Below are positions 36,287-44,972 of a stretch of 64,000 nucleotides of DNA, one piece after another. The notes beneath the pieces were generated by a model. The model saw only the letters and a list, made by a program, of their open reading frames with translations, searched no databases and was not told where the DNA came from. The stretch is taken from positions 2,790,001-2,854,000 of the forward strand of contig NZ_CP076022.1 of the NCBI RefSeq assembly GCF_018622995.1, in the 5' to 3' direction. The first letter of the stretch is position 1. Every line of letters starts with the position of its first letter. The translations under genes and the position numbers were made by a program. Source of the stretch: Arthrobacter jiangjiafuii. GTDB lineage: Bacteria > Actinomycetota > Actinomycetes > Actinomycetales > Micrococcaceae.

Positions 36287-36316
36287 TTGCCTTAGGCTCA
36301 CCTAACACGGTAGCTT
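36287..36316 (+). promoter_or_regulatory. DtxR/IdeR-type iron box overlapping the siderophore-transporter promoter
   Basis: TTGCCTTAGGCTCACCTAA (36287-36305) agrees with the 19-bp consensus TTAGGTTAGGCTAACCTAA at 15 positions, with the right half almost perfect. A possible -35 TTGCCT (36287-36292) and -10 TAGCTT (36311-36316) with an 18-bp spacer overlap it, so an iron-loaded repressor would block transcription of the downstream operon. The remaining intergenic bases (36225-36286 and 36317-36411) show no further feature. Confidence 0.75.
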
Positions 36317-36411
36317 TCAAAGGCGCGCACACATTAGCAAACATTTCTGTGTCCTTATTGGTGGTTTCCCCGCCGGGCGGACGTTGACCTAAGCAGCTGG
36401 AGTTCCTTACC

Positions 36412-37362
36412 GTGAAAAACACTTTCAAGTCCCGCCTTGTCGCAGGGACCGCCCTGGCTTCCCTCCTCGCCCTCAGCGCGTGCGGCGCAGAGACCGAAGC
36501 GTCTGCCGATGCCGCGGCCAAACCGGCCAACATCACTGTGGAGCATGCCCAGGGCAGCACCGAGGTCCCGGTCAATCCCGAAACCGTCTACACCTTTGAC
36601 CTCGGCGCACTGGACACCATGAACGCCCTCGACGTTGACGTCGACGGTGTTCCCGCCGCCAACTTCCCCGAGAGCCTGTCCAAGTACGCTGGCGATGACT
36701 ACGCCAAGATCGGCTCCATGAAGGAGCCGGACTTCGAGGCAATCAGCGAAGGTGCCCCGGACCTGATCATCATCTCCGGCCGCGTCGCCGCGTCCTATGA
36801 AGAGCTGAGCAAGATTGCCCCCACCATCGACCTCAGCGTTGATGCTGCAGATTCGATGGCATCCTTCAAGGAAGTCACCGGCACCCTGGGCCGCATCTTC
36901 GACAAGGAGGAAGCCGCCGAAGAGAAGCTGGCAGCCATCGACGCGCGCATCGAAGAGACCAAGACCGCTGCAGCCGAAGCAGGCACCGGCCTGATCGTGA
37001 TGACCAGCGGCGGGGAAATGACCGCCTACGGCGCCGGCTCCCGCTTCGGCATCATCCACGACGTCCTGGGCGTCACCCCGGTTGCCGAGATCAAGGCCGA
37101 CGGCAAGCACGGCGAATCCATCACCGCCGAGTACATCGCCGATAAGAACCCCGACAACCTCTTCGTCATCGACCGTGACACCGCAGTGGGCGAGAGCGGC
37201 GAAGCCGCCGTTGCCGTCCTGGACAACGAACTGGTCAATGGCACCAACGCAGCCAAGAACGAGCGCATCACCGCGCTCAACGCCAATAGCTGGTACCTCG
37301 TGGGCTACGGCCTGAACAATGTGGACGCCATGGTGACCGAAGTCCAGAACGGTATTTCCTAA
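36412..37362 (+). CDS. yclQ: siderophore ABC transporter substrate-binding lipoprotein (YclQ/FatB-like)
   Basis: 316 residues. The signal peptide has lipobox LSAC (C24). The mature domain is a class III periplasmic-binding fold (TroA/FepB-like), starting VEHAQGSTEVPVNPETVYTF with the long helix between lobes at about 155-190. The GSMKEPDFEAISEGAPDLII block is typical of the YclQ/CeuE/FatB group, which binds catecholate siderophores or their breakdown products. The GTG start at 36412 has GGAG upstream. It is the first gene of a four-gene operon under an iron box. Confidence 0.88.
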   Translation: MKNTFKSRLVAGTALASLLALSACGAETEASADAAAKPANITVEHAQGSTEVPVNPETVYTFDLGALDTMNALDVDVDGVPAANFPESLSKYAGDDYAKIGSMKEPDFEAISEGAPDLIIISGRVAASYEELSKIAPTIDLSVDAADSMASFKEVTGTLGRIFDKEEAAEEKLAAIDARIEETKTAAAEAGTGLIVMTSGGEMTAYGAGSRFGIIHDVLGVTPVAEIKADGKHGESITAEYIADKNPDNLFVIDRDTAVGESGEAAVAVLDNELVNGTNAAKNERITALNANSWYLVGYGLNNVDAMVTEVQNGIS

Positions 37363-37438
37363 CTCCTGCTTTCCACCCGCAGCCCGGGCGCCTGGCTTCA
37401 TGCCGCGTGCCCGGGCCACGGAGACCGGACTTTTTGAT

Positions 37439-38515
37439 ATGAGCGCCCCTGCCGTCCCGGAACCAGGCCAGGCTTCTTCACAGCCTCCTCCCCCGGTTAC
37501 CGCCCCTGCCCCGCCAGCCGCTGACGTCGCCAGCCGACGACGGCGGCTTCCGCGCGCCCTGCCCGGCCTCGCGCTGGGCGCCGCGCTGGTGCTGGTGCTG
37601 GCGGTGGCGAGCATGTTCATCGGCGTCAGCGATGTCTCGCTGCGGTCCCTGACCGCGGGCGACCCCGCGGCCTGGCAGGTCTTCTGGGTCAGCCGCGTGC
37701 CGCGCACACTGAGCATCATCCTCGCCGGCATGGCCGTCAGCGTCGCCGGACTGATCATGCAGCTGATGGCCCGTAACAAGTTCGTGGAACCCTCCACCGT
37801 GGGCACAGTTGAATCCGCATCGCTGGGCATCCTGGTCGTCACCATCCTGATTCCCGGCGCATCGATGATGCTGAAGATGTCCACTGCCACGCTATTTGCC
37901 GCCGCCGGAACAGCACTGTTCCTGCTGATCCTGCGCCGCCTGCCGCTGCGCAACACCCTCCTGGTTCCACTGGTGGGCATCATGCTCGGCGGTGTCATTT
38001 CAGCCGTAACAACCTTCTTCGCCTACCGCACCGACCTGCTGCAGACCTTGAACAGCTGGATGGTGGGCGACTTTTCCGGCGTCCTGCGCGGCCGGTACGA
38101 GCTCCTGTGGATTGTGGGACTGCTGACCGTCATCGGGTATCTGGCAGCCGACCGCTTCACCGTCGCAGGGATGGGCGCCGACTTCACCACCAACCTGGGT
38201 TTGAACTACAACCGCGTCATGGCCCTGGGACTGGTGATCGTGTCCCTGATCAGCGCCGTCGTCGTCGTCAGCGTCGGGTCCATCCCCTTCCTGGGCCTGA
38301 TCGTGCCCAACCTCGTGTCGCTGCTGATCGGTGACAACGTGCGCCGGGCCGTCCCCTGGGTAGCCGTCTTCGGCGCCGGTTTTGTCCTTGCCTGCGACAT
38401 CATCGGGCGCACCATCCGCTATCCGTACGAGATCCCGGTGGGTGTCATTGTCGCCGCCATCGGCAGCGTCCTCTTCCTCTACCTGCTCCTGCGAAAGCGT
38501 GCCGACCGTGGCTAA
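37439..38515 (+). CDS. yclN: iron-siderophore ABC transporter permease (FecCD family, YclN-like)
   Basis: 358 residues from the ATG at 37439 (an ATG at 37400 adds 13 residues). A 50-residue Pro/Ala-rich cytoplasmic N-terminus precedes about nine TM segments. FecCD hallmarks: SRVPRTLSIILAGMAVSVAGLIMQLMARN, the VGTVESASLG block, and GSIPFLGLIVPNLVSLLIGDNVR (coupling loop to the ATPase). It pairs with the next permease, whose start overlaps its last 8 bases. Confidence 0.88.
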   Translation: MSAPAVPEPGQASSQPPPPVTAPAPPAADVASRRRRLPRALPGLALGAALVLVLAVASMFIGVSDVSLRSLTAGDPAAWQVFWVSRVPRTLSIILAGMAVSVAGLIMQLMARNKFVEPSTVGTVESASLGILVVTILIPGASMMLKMSTATLFAAAGTALFLLILRRLPLRNTLLVPLVGIMLGGVISAVTTFFAYRTDLLQTLNSWMVGDFSGVLRGRYELLWIVGLLTVIGYLAADRFTVAGMGADFTTNLGLNYNRVMALGLVIVSLISAVVVVSVGSIPFLGLIVPNLVSLLIGDNVRRAVPWVAVFGAGFVLACDIIGRTIRYPYEIPVGVIVAAIGSVLFLYLLLRKRADRG

Positions 38516-39542
38516 AACTGAAACCGGCCTCGAAGCTCCCGCCAGCCCGTTGCCGACGGCGTTGGTTTCCCACCGCCGGCATCCGGTCCGGTCGCTGCCG
38601 CCGAAGTTCTGGATCATCACGCTGTCAGTGGTGGCAGCAGCCCTGGTCGCCGTGTTCATGACCATTGAGCTGCGCGGGAACATCGGCTACATCCTCCCCC
38701 GCCGCGCCATCAAGGTGGCCTCCATGATCCTGGTGGCGTACGCCGTCGGGGTGTCCACCGTGTTGTTCCAGACGGTGACGTGCAACCGCATCCTGACCCC
38801 GTCGATCATGGGCTTTGATGCCCTCTACGTGCTGCTGCAGACCGTTCTGGTGTTTACCCTCGGCGGGCAGGCCGTGCTGACCATGTCCGAACCGCTGCGG
38901 TTCGCCGTCGAAATCGCCCTTATGGTGGGCTTCTCCTTCCTGCTCTACCGCTGGCTGTTCACCGGCGGCGGCAAATCCCTGCACCTGATGCTGCTGGTGG
39001 GGATCATCTTCGGCACCATGTTCCGGGGCTTCTCCTCCCTGCTCCAGCGCCTGATCGACCCCAGCGAATTCATCATCCTGCAGGACCTGTTCTTCGCGTC
39101 CTTCAACAACGTGGACGGCGCACTGCTGGGGTACTCCGGCGTCGCCGTCGCCGTCGTCAGCTTCATGGCCTGGCGGATGCGCCATTCCTTCGATGTCCTG
39201 GCCCTGGGCCGGGACACCGCCGTCAACCTTGGCGTAGACCACAAAAAGGCGGTTACCGCCACACTGGTGATCTGCTCCGTCCTGGTGGCCGTCTCCACCG
39301 CCCTGGTGGGGCCGGTGACGTTCTTCGGCCTGCTGGTGGCGTCCCTGGCCTACCAGCTGTGCTCGCATTTCCGGCACACCGCCGTGCTGCCCATTGCCGT
39401 GCTGCTCGGTGTCATTGCCTTGGTGGGCGGCCAACTGGTCCTGGAACGCATCTTCGCGTTCGACACCGCACTGAGCATTGTCATTGAGTTCGTCGGCGGC
39501 ATCGTCTTCCTTATCCTGCTGCTGAGAGGCAACGTCAAATGA
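38508..39542 (+). CDS. yclO: iron-siderophore ABC transporter permease (FecCD family, YclO-like)
   Basis: 344 residues. The GTG at 38508 overlaps the end of yclN by 8 bp (GTGGCTAA), giving tight coupling; the frame stays open further upstream inside yclN but that part is a shadow. Landmarks: PRRAIKVASMILVAYAVGVS, then FQTVTCNRILTPSIMGFDALYVLLQT, and VGPVTFFGLLVASLAYQL as the coupling-loop region. About nine TM segments. Confidence 0.88.
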   Translation: MAKTETGLEAPASPLPTALVSHRRHPVRSLPPKFWIITLSVVAAALVAVFMTIELRGNIGYILPRRAIKVASMILVAYAVGVSTVLFQTVTCNRILTPSIMGFDALYVLLQTVLVFTLGGQAVLTMSEPLRFAVEIALMVGFSFLLYRWLFTGGGKSLHLMLLVGIIFGTMFRGFSSLLQRLIDPSEFIILQDLFFASFNNVDGALLGYSGVAVAVVSFMAWRMRHSFDVLALGRDTAVNLGVDHKKAVTATLVICSVLVAVSTALVGPVTFFGLLVASLAYQLCSHFRHTAVLPIAVLLGVIALVGGQLVLERIFAFDTALSIVIEFVGGIVFLILLLRGNVK

Positions 39543-40297
39543 TCTCCGTAACCGGCGTCTCCAAGTCCTATGCCAACCAAGTGGTGGTCGACGGCGTCAG
39601 CGCCGACATCAAGGAAGGCGGCATCACCTCCATCATCGGGCCCAACGGTGCCGGGAAGTCCACGCTGCTCTCCATCATGTCGCGGCTGCTGCGCATGGAT
39701 GCCGGCTCCGTGAGCGTGGACGGCCTCGATGTGTTCGCCACCCCCGGGAAGGAGCTGGCCCGGAAGATGGCCATCCTCCGGCAGGACAACCAGCTGACCG
39801 TGCGCCTGACCGTGCGTGACCTGGTGGGCTTTGGCCGGTACCCGCACAACGGCGGCCGGCCCACCAGCGCCGACAAGGTCTTCATCGATGAAGCCATGGC
39901 CTACCTGGACCTCACCGCCCTGGCCGACCGCTTCGTGGACGAGCTCTCCGGCGGGCAGCGCCAGCGGGCGTTCATCGCGATGGTCCTGGCGCAGGGCACC
40001 GACTACCTGTTGCTGGACGAGCCGTTGAACAACCTGGACATGAAGCACTCGGTGGAAATGATGCGCTTGCTGCGCCGGCTCACCGACGACTTCGGCAAGA
40101 CGGTGGTGCTGGTCATCCACGACATCAACTTCGCCTCCTGCTACTCCGACGACATCATTGCCATGCGGCAGGGCCGGATTATCCATCAGGGTCCGCCGTC
40201 CCGGATTATGCAGCCGGACGTGCTGCGGGACATTTACGAGATCGACATCCGCATCGAGGAGATCGACGGCAACCGGATCGGCGTCTACTTCGCCTGA
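39539..40297 (+). CDS. yclP: iron-siderophore ABC transporter ATP-binding protein (YclP-like)
   Basis: 252 residues. Walker A is GPNGAGKSTLLS, the Q-loop is in ILRQDNQ, the signature is LSGGQRQRAF, Walker B is LLLDEPL and the switch His is in VIHDINFA. The ATG overlaps the yclO stop as ATGA. It completes the binding protein-permease-permease-ATPase set. Its last 13 bp overlap the end of the convergent lyase gene, so no terminator separates them. Confidence 0.92.
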   Translation: MISVTGVSKSYANQVVVDGVSADIKEGGITSIIGPNGAGKSTLLSIMSRLLRMDAGSVSVDGLDVFATPGKELARKMAILRQDNQLTVRLTVRDLVGFGRYPHNGGRPTSADKVFIDEAMAYLDLTALADRFVDELSGGQRQRAFIAMVLAQGTDYLLLDEPLNNLDMKHSVEMMRLLRRLTDDFGKTVVLVIHDINFASCYSDDIIAMRQGRIIHQGPPSRIMQPDVLRDIYEIDIRIEEIDGNRIGVYFA

Positions 40298-41448
40298 CGC
40301 CCTGCCCTTACCCGCGCCAGCCGGTCCACGGCCTCGGTGAGCACCTCCGGGGAGCAAGCGAAATTCAACCGCGCAAAACCTGCGCCGCGCCGGCCGAACT
40401 TCAGGCCCGATTCCAACGCCACCCGTCCCTGTTCCAGTGCCACCGCCGCCGGATCATCGCCCCAGCCCAGGCCGCGCAAATCCAGCCATGCCAGGTAGCC
40501 GGCAGCCGGCGGGCGATACACGGCCTCAGGCAGTTCCGCCGCCAGCAGCTCCCCCAACAGCCTGCGGTTCGCATCCAGCGACTCCAGGACGCCGGCCAGC
40601 CACGGGGCGCCGTCATCATAGGCGGCTTTCGTCGCGTGCAGGCCCAGAATCGAGGTGCGGGCGGCCACTTCCTCCGGCATCGAGTCCAGCTGCAGCCGGG
40701 TGCGGTCGGACTGGGCCACCATCAACGCGCACTTGGTGCCCGCGATGTTCCAGGCCTTGGACGCTGCGGTGACGCAGATGCCGTATTCCCGGGCGTTGGC
40801 GGAGACGGAAAGATACGGTGTGAACGCGCCCGGCATGTAGGCCAGCGGGGCGTGGATCTCGTCGCTGATGACTGCCACGCCGTACTTCGCCGACAACTCC
40901 GCCACGACGCGAAGTGAATCGGCGGAATGGATAAGGCCCAGCGGATTATGCGGACTGCACAGCAGCAGCGCATCGGCGCCACGGGCGAAGGCCTTCTCCA
41001 GTTCCGGCAGGTCCAACTGCCAGCCGGTCCCCGTGAGCAGCAGCGGCACTTCGACCACCGAGGCATCGGCCTCCGGCGGAAGCTCGTAGAAGGGCGGGTA
41101 GACCGGCGGCGTGATGATCACCGACCCATCCACCGGCACGGCCTGGCGCAGGCATTCGACAATGGCCACCGACGCATCGGTAGTGGTCCGCACATCCCCG
41201 GGGTCCACGGCCCAGCCCCAGCTGCGTTCCGCGAATCCGGCGAAGGCTGCGGCCACGGGTTCCGGCCCGGCGATATAGCCGGTATCCGAGGCGAGGACCC
41301 GTTCGATGATGGCCTGCTGCACGGGCACTGCCAGCGGAAAGTCCATCTCCGCCACGAACAACGGCAGCACATCAGCCGGGTAGGTCTGCCATTTTGCACT
41401 GGTCCTGGCCCGCAGCGCAGCCAGCGGCTCGGCGGCGATCTTCGTCAT
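40285..41448 (-). CDS. MalY/PatB-type pyridoxal-phosphate C-S lyase/aminotransferase
   Basis: 387 residues from the ATG at 41448, where the conserved region begins; the open frame continues upstream but only as a shadow of the methyltransferase gene. Fold-type I PLP enzyme: LPLFVAEMDFPLAVPVQQAI (MalY/PatB signature), CSPHNPLG, SDEIHAPL and the PLP lysine in TAASKAWNIAG. Family members cleave cystathionine or cysteine conjugates, releasing thiols. The exact substrate is not defined. The 3' end overlaps yclP by 13 bp in convergent orientation. Confidence 0.85.
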   Translation of the reverse strand: MTKIAAEPLAALRARTSAKWQTYPADVLPLFVAEMDFPLAVPVQQAIIERVLASDTGYIAGPEPVAAAFAGFAERSWGWAVDPGDVRTTTDASVAIVECLRQAVPVDGSVIITPPVYPPFYELPPEADASVVEVPLLLTGTGWQLDLPELEKAFARGADALLLCSPHNPLGLIHSADSLRVVAELSAKYGVAVISDEIHAPLAYMPGAFTPYLSVSANAREYGICVTAASKAWNIAGTKCALMVAQSDRTRLQLDSMPEEVAARTSILGLHATKAAYDDGAPWLAGVLESLDANRRLLGELLAAELPEAVYRPPAAGYLAWLDLRGLGWGDDPAAVALEQGRVALESGLKFGRRGAGFARLNFACSPEVLTEAVDRLARVRAGRQAK

Positions 41449-41502
41449 GCCGCCCAACCTACAGCTAACGTGCGGCCCCGCAGAAGAACTAGGCTGGTAG
41501 GC

Positions 41503-42717
41503 ATGCCGGACACTTCCCTTGCCCATGTTCTGACTTCCGAAGGCTGGGAACTGCTGAACTCCCTCGGCCCGTATCTGGAGTCCGAGTCCTTCAAGCTCAA
41601 CACCGACCTTCGCAAGGCCGGGCACTCCCCCGAACTCGTTGCCGCCGTCCTGACCCAGGCGAAACTGCGGATGAAGGCCCGCACCAAGTTCGGTCCCTTT
41701 GCCGACCACATGGTCTTCACCTCCCCCGGACTGGAACAGGCCACCCGCCTGAACGTCGCAGCACTGCACGCGCAGCGGTACGTTGAGGCCGGGCTGGAGA
41801 AGATCGCCGACCTGGGCTGCGGCATCGGCGCCGACGCACTTGCGCTGGCCACACTGGACCGGCAGGTGACCGCCGTCGAACTCGATGAAATCACCGCCGC
41901 CGCCGCCACCATCAACCTGATGCCCTGGCCGGACGCGAAGGTTGTCCAGGGCAACGCCGAGGACTTTGACCTCTCCGGGTTCGACGGCGTGTGGCTGGAT
42001 CCGGCGCGCCGCACCACTTCCACTTCGGGGACCACCCGCATTTTTGATCCCGAGGCCTTCTCGCCGCCGCTGTCCTTCGTGGAGTCCCTGGCGGACCGCG
42101 GCCTGCCCGTTGGCGTGAAGATGGGCCCGGGCATTCCGCACGAGGCCCTTCCCGGAAACTGCGAAGCACAGTGGGTTTCGGTGGACGGCGACGTCACCGA
42201 AGCGACGCTCTGGTTCAACGCGCTGCGCCGCGAGGGCGTCCGCCGGGCAGCCCTGGTGATCGGCCCCAACGGTGCGGCCGAGCTGACCTCACCGGTGGAC
42301 TACGCGCCCGGCGGTGAAGACGTGGCCGTCGGCGCCGTCGATGCCTTCCTGTATGAGCCCGACGGCGCCGTCATCCGTGCGGGGCTGGTCGCCGACGTCG
42401 CCCGTTCCCTGGGCGGGCACCTGCTGGATGAACACATTGCCTATATCGGTGCGCCCGAGCTGATGGAAACACCCTTTGCCCGGGCCTACCGGGTGCTCGA
42501 GGTGCGTCCCTACAACGTCAAGGCGCTCAAGGCGTGGGTCAAGGCCAACGGGATCGGCGTCCTGGACATCAAGAAGCGCGGGATGTCGGTCACCCCGGAA
42601 GAGCTGCGCAAGCAGCTGCTGACCGGCTCCGGCAAGGGGCCGAACAAGGCGACCCTGGTCCTCACCCGGCTGGGCGAAGACCGGGTGGCCATCGTGGTGG
42701 AACCTGTAGTTCCCTAG
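41503..42717 (+). CDS. class I SAM-dependent methyltransferase with THUMP-like C-terminal domain
   Basis: 404 residues from the ATG at 41503. The Rossmann motif I is IADLGCGIGADALALA, an acidic loop is in VTAVELDE, and motif IV-like is GVWLDPARRTT. The C-terminal part (about 310-400, YRVLEVRPYNVKALKAWVKA to KATLVLTRLG) corresponds to the THUMP-like domain of this actinobacterial family. The substrate is not known, possibly RNA. The stop codon shares the CTAG palindrome with the stop of the convergent shikimate-dehydrogenase-like gene. Confidence 0.85.
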   Translation: MPDTSLAHVLTSEGWELLNSLGPYLESESFKLNTDLRKAGHSPELVAAVLTQAKLRMKARTKFGPFADHMVFTSPGLEQATRLNVAALHAQRYVEAGLEKIADLGCGIGADALALATLDRQVTAVELDEITAAAATINLMPWPDAKVVQGNAEDFDLSGFDGVWLDPARRTTSTSGTTRIFDPEAFSPPLSFVESLADRGLPVGVKMGPGIPHEALPGNCEAQWVSVDGDVTEATLWFNALRREGVRRAALVIGPNGAAELTSPVDYAPGGEDVAVGAVDAFLYEPDGAVIRAGLVADVARSLGGHLLDEHIAYIGAPELMETPFARAYRVLEVRPYNVKALKAWVKANGIGVLDIKKRGMSVTPEELRKQLLTGSGKGPNKATLVLTRLGEDRVAIVVEPVVP

Positions 42718-43526
42718 GCGCGGGAGAACTCGCTGGCAGCCTTGACCTGCTCCGGGGTGGGCCGCACCCCGGTATAGAGCACAAACTGTTCCTCCGCCTG
42801 GACCGCGATCACCTCTGCCCCGGTGATGACCGGTTTCCCGGCCGTCCGGGCGGCCTTGATCAGCGGCGTTTCGGAGGGCAGCGCGACGACGTCGAACACA
42901 GTGTGCGCGGCAGCCACCGCGGCGTCGTCGAACGCCTGGATGTCTTCGTCCTCCCCGGCCATCCCCAGCGGGGTCACGTTGATCAGCAGGTCCGCCGTGG
43001 CACCGGCGGCGTCGGGCCGCCAGTTGAAGTCGTAGGCGTCAGCCAGCAGCCGGCCGGTGGCCTCGTTGCGGGCCACCACCGTGACATCGGAGAAACCGGA
43101 ATCCCTCAGCGCCGCGGCAACCGCCTTGGCCATGCCCCCGGATCCGCGCAGCAGCACGGAGTAGGAAGCGGGGACGTGGTGGTCGGCGAGCAGCCGGACG
43201 ATGGCCAGGTAGTCGGTGTTGTAGGCAGTGAGGACGCCGTCGTCGTTCACTATCGTGTTCACCGAGGCAATCGCCAGTGCCGAAGCGTCCATCCGGTCTA
43301 CGAGGGCTATGACGTCCTCCTTGTACGGCATCGAGACGGCGCAGCCGCGGATCGGCAGGCCACGGACACCGGCGATGGCCTGCGCCAGGTCGGCGGGAGC
43401 GAAGGCCTTGTAGACGTAGTTCAGCTCCAACAGGTCATACAGGTAATTGTGGAAGCGCGTTCCGATGTTGGAGGGCCGCGCTGCCAGCGAGATACACAGG
43501 GTCATGTCTTTGTTCAGGATCGGCAC
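42714..43526 (-). CDS. shikimate 5-dehydrogenase-like protein (AroE/YdiB superfamily)
   Basis: 270 residues. The substrate domain holds the catalytic pair K69 (SMPYKEDV) and D105 (AYNTDY). The NADP-binding domain has GSGGMAKAVAAAL and VVARNEATGR, and NVTPLGMAG. The N-terminus (CISLAARPSNIGTRFHNYLY) departs from AroE's SxS shikimate motif, so it may act on a different substrate, as other YdiB/RifI-like members do. It is divergent from ybdK. Confidence 0.8.
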   Translation of the reverse strand: MPILNKDMTLCISLAARPSNIGTRFHNYLYDLLELNYVYKAFAPADLAQAIAGVRGLPIRGCAVSMPYKEDVIALVDRMDASALAIASVNTIVNDDGVLTAYNTDYLAIVRLLADHHVPASYSVLLRGSGGMAKAVAAALRDSGFSDVTVVARNEATGRLLADAYDFNWRPDAAGATADLLINVTPLGMAGEDEDIQAFDDAAVAAAHTVFDVVALPSETPLIKAARTAGKPVITGAEVIAVQAEEQFVLYTGVRPTPEQVKAASEFSRA

Positions 43527-43565
43527 GTACCCATTATGTCCTTCGGTCTCCTGATCCCTAGTTCA

Positions 43566-43622
43566 GGCCGGGAATAACCGGCCGGGACTGTTGACTGAGT
43601 GGGTCCGCTGCACAGCTAGGAT
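43566..43622 (+). promoter_or_regulatory. inverted repeat and candidate ybdK promoter
   Basis: The GGCCGG-6-CCGGCC inverted repeat (43566-43583) is followed by TTGACT (43591-43596) and TAGGAT (43617-43622). The 20-bp spacing is long for a SigA promoter, so the assignment is tentative. It lies in the 167-bp divergent region between the shikimate-dehydrogenase-like gene and ybdK. Confidence 0.35.
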
Positions 43623-43693
43623 TGAACCGGGTTACTCATGCGCGAAGATGCGGGACCGGGTTCCCACGGATTACGCATACAGCAGGAGACAGT

Positions 43694-44842
43694 TTGGAAA
43701 TCGGCTTCGCCCAGTCAGCACAATCAACCCTCGGCGTTGAATGGGAGCTGGCACTTGTCGACCGGACCACGGGGGATCTCGTATCCGTGGCGGACGAAGT
43801 CCTGCGCGGCGTCAGCGCTGCCTGGCCTGGGATCAGCGAAGACGACGAGCATCCGCACATCAAGCAGGAGCTGCTCGAAAACACGGTGGAACTCGTGACC
43901 GGCGTCTGCCACACGGTCGCTGAAGCCAAGGCAGACCTCAACCGCTCATTGGAAGCCCTGCGCAAGGTCACCGACCCGATGGGCGTGGAGCTGTTCTGTT
44001 CCGGCTCGCACCCGTTCAGCGCCCCGCGTTCACAGCCGGTCACGGACAAGGAACGCTACGCCAAACTGATCGACCGCACCCAGTGGTGGGGGCAGCAGAT
44101 GCTGATCTACGGGGTGCACGTCCATGTCGGCCTGGATTCCAAGGACAAGGCCCTGCCGGTGCTCGACGGGCTGGTCAATTACTTCCCGCATTTCCAGGCC
44201 CTGTCGGCGTCCTCCCCGTACTGGTCCGGCGAAGACACCGGCTACGCGTCCCAGCGCGCCCTGATGTTCCAGCAGCTGCCCACCGCCGGCCTGCCGTTCC
44301 AGTTCGGTTCCTGGGGCGAATACGAGTCGTATGTACAGGACATGTTCACCACCGGAGTGATCGATTCGATCAGCGAAATCCGCTGGGACATCCGCCCCGT
44401 ACCCAATCTCGGCACCGTGGAAATGCGGGTCTGTGACGGCATGGCGACCATCGAGGACGTGGGAGCCGTAGCGGCGCTGACCCAGTGCCTGGTGGATGAA
44501 TTCTCCACGATCCTGGACAACGGCGGCACCATCCCGACCATGCCGCCGTGGCATGTGCAGGAGAACAAGTGGCGTGCCGCCCGGTACGGTCTGGACGCGA
44601 TCATCATCCTCGATGCGGCCGGCAACGAGAAGCTGGTCACCGACCACCTGCTGGAAGACGTCCTCCCGCGGCTGGCTCCCGTGGCCGAAAAGCTGGGCTG
44701 CAGTGCCGAGCTGGCGGACGTGGCAGTCATCATCGAGCGCGGTGCGGGCTACCAGCGGCAGCGGCGGATCGCGGCAGAGAACGACGGCGACCTGCGCGCC
44801 GTGGTGCAGGACGGCATCCGCCAGCTGCGCGGCCAGGGCTAA
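43694..44842 (+). CDS. ybdK: carboxylate-amine ligase, YbdK family (glutamate-cysteine ligase type 2)
   Basis: 382 residues. The GCS2 core starts TLGVEWELALVD, then HIKQELLENTVELVTG, CSGSHPF, GVHVHVGL (metal/ATP site) and EIRWDIRPVPNLGTVEMRVCD. These enzymes have weak glutamate-cysteine ligase activity; the physiological substrate is open. The start is a TTG at 43694, chosen because AGGAG lies 5 bp upstream and conserved sequence starts there. Small hairpins follow the stop. Confidence 0.88.
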   Translation: MEIGFAQSAQSTLGVEWELALVDRTTGDLVSVADEVLRGVSAAWPGISEDDEHPHIKQELLENTVELVTGVCHTVAEAKADLNRSLEALRKVTDPMGVELFCSGSHPFSAPRSQPVTDKERYAKLIDRTQWWGQQMLIYGVHVHVGLDSKDKALPVLDGLVNYFPHFQALSASSPYWSGEDTGYASQRALMFQQLPTAGLPFQFGSWGEYESYVQDMFTTGVIDSISEIRWDIRPVPNLGTVEMRVCDGMATIEDVGAVAALTQCLVDEFSTILDNGGTIPTMPPWHVQENKWRAARYGLDAIIILDAAGNEKLVTDHLLEDVLPRLAPVAEKLGCSAELADVAVIIERGAGYQRQRRIAAENDGDLRAVVQDGIRQLRGQG

Positions 44843-44903
44843 GCCGGATCGGCTCGGCTTTCAGCCAGGGTAATTCGGTGTTCCCGGAGCAGTTGCTCCT
44901 GGG
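44840..44903 (+). terminator. candidate ybdK terminator hairpins
   Basis: Two stems follow the stop codon: AAGCCG-8-CGGCTT (44841-44860), then CCCGGAGC-4-GCTCCTGGG with one bulge (44883-44903). Neither has a long T-run, so terminator activity is uncertain. The rest of the gap up to 44972 shows no feature. Confidence 0.4.
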
Positions 44904-44972
44904 GAGTTAGGGTAAAAGACCCGTAGTCCAAGCCCTGACTCTGGTGTGATCTGCAGCACTAAAGTAGAACAC

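Noticed and set aside
40927-41502. Longer N-terminus for the THUMP-like methyltransferase.
   Set aside because: The extra 192 codons are antisense to the MalY/PatB-type gene; homology and the ATG at 41503 agree with the usual protein length.
43616-43628. GGTTCAATCC on the minus strand looks like a tRNA T-loop.
   Set aside because: No matching T-stem, anticodon arm or acceptor stem could be formed around it; the site overlaps a likely promoter region.
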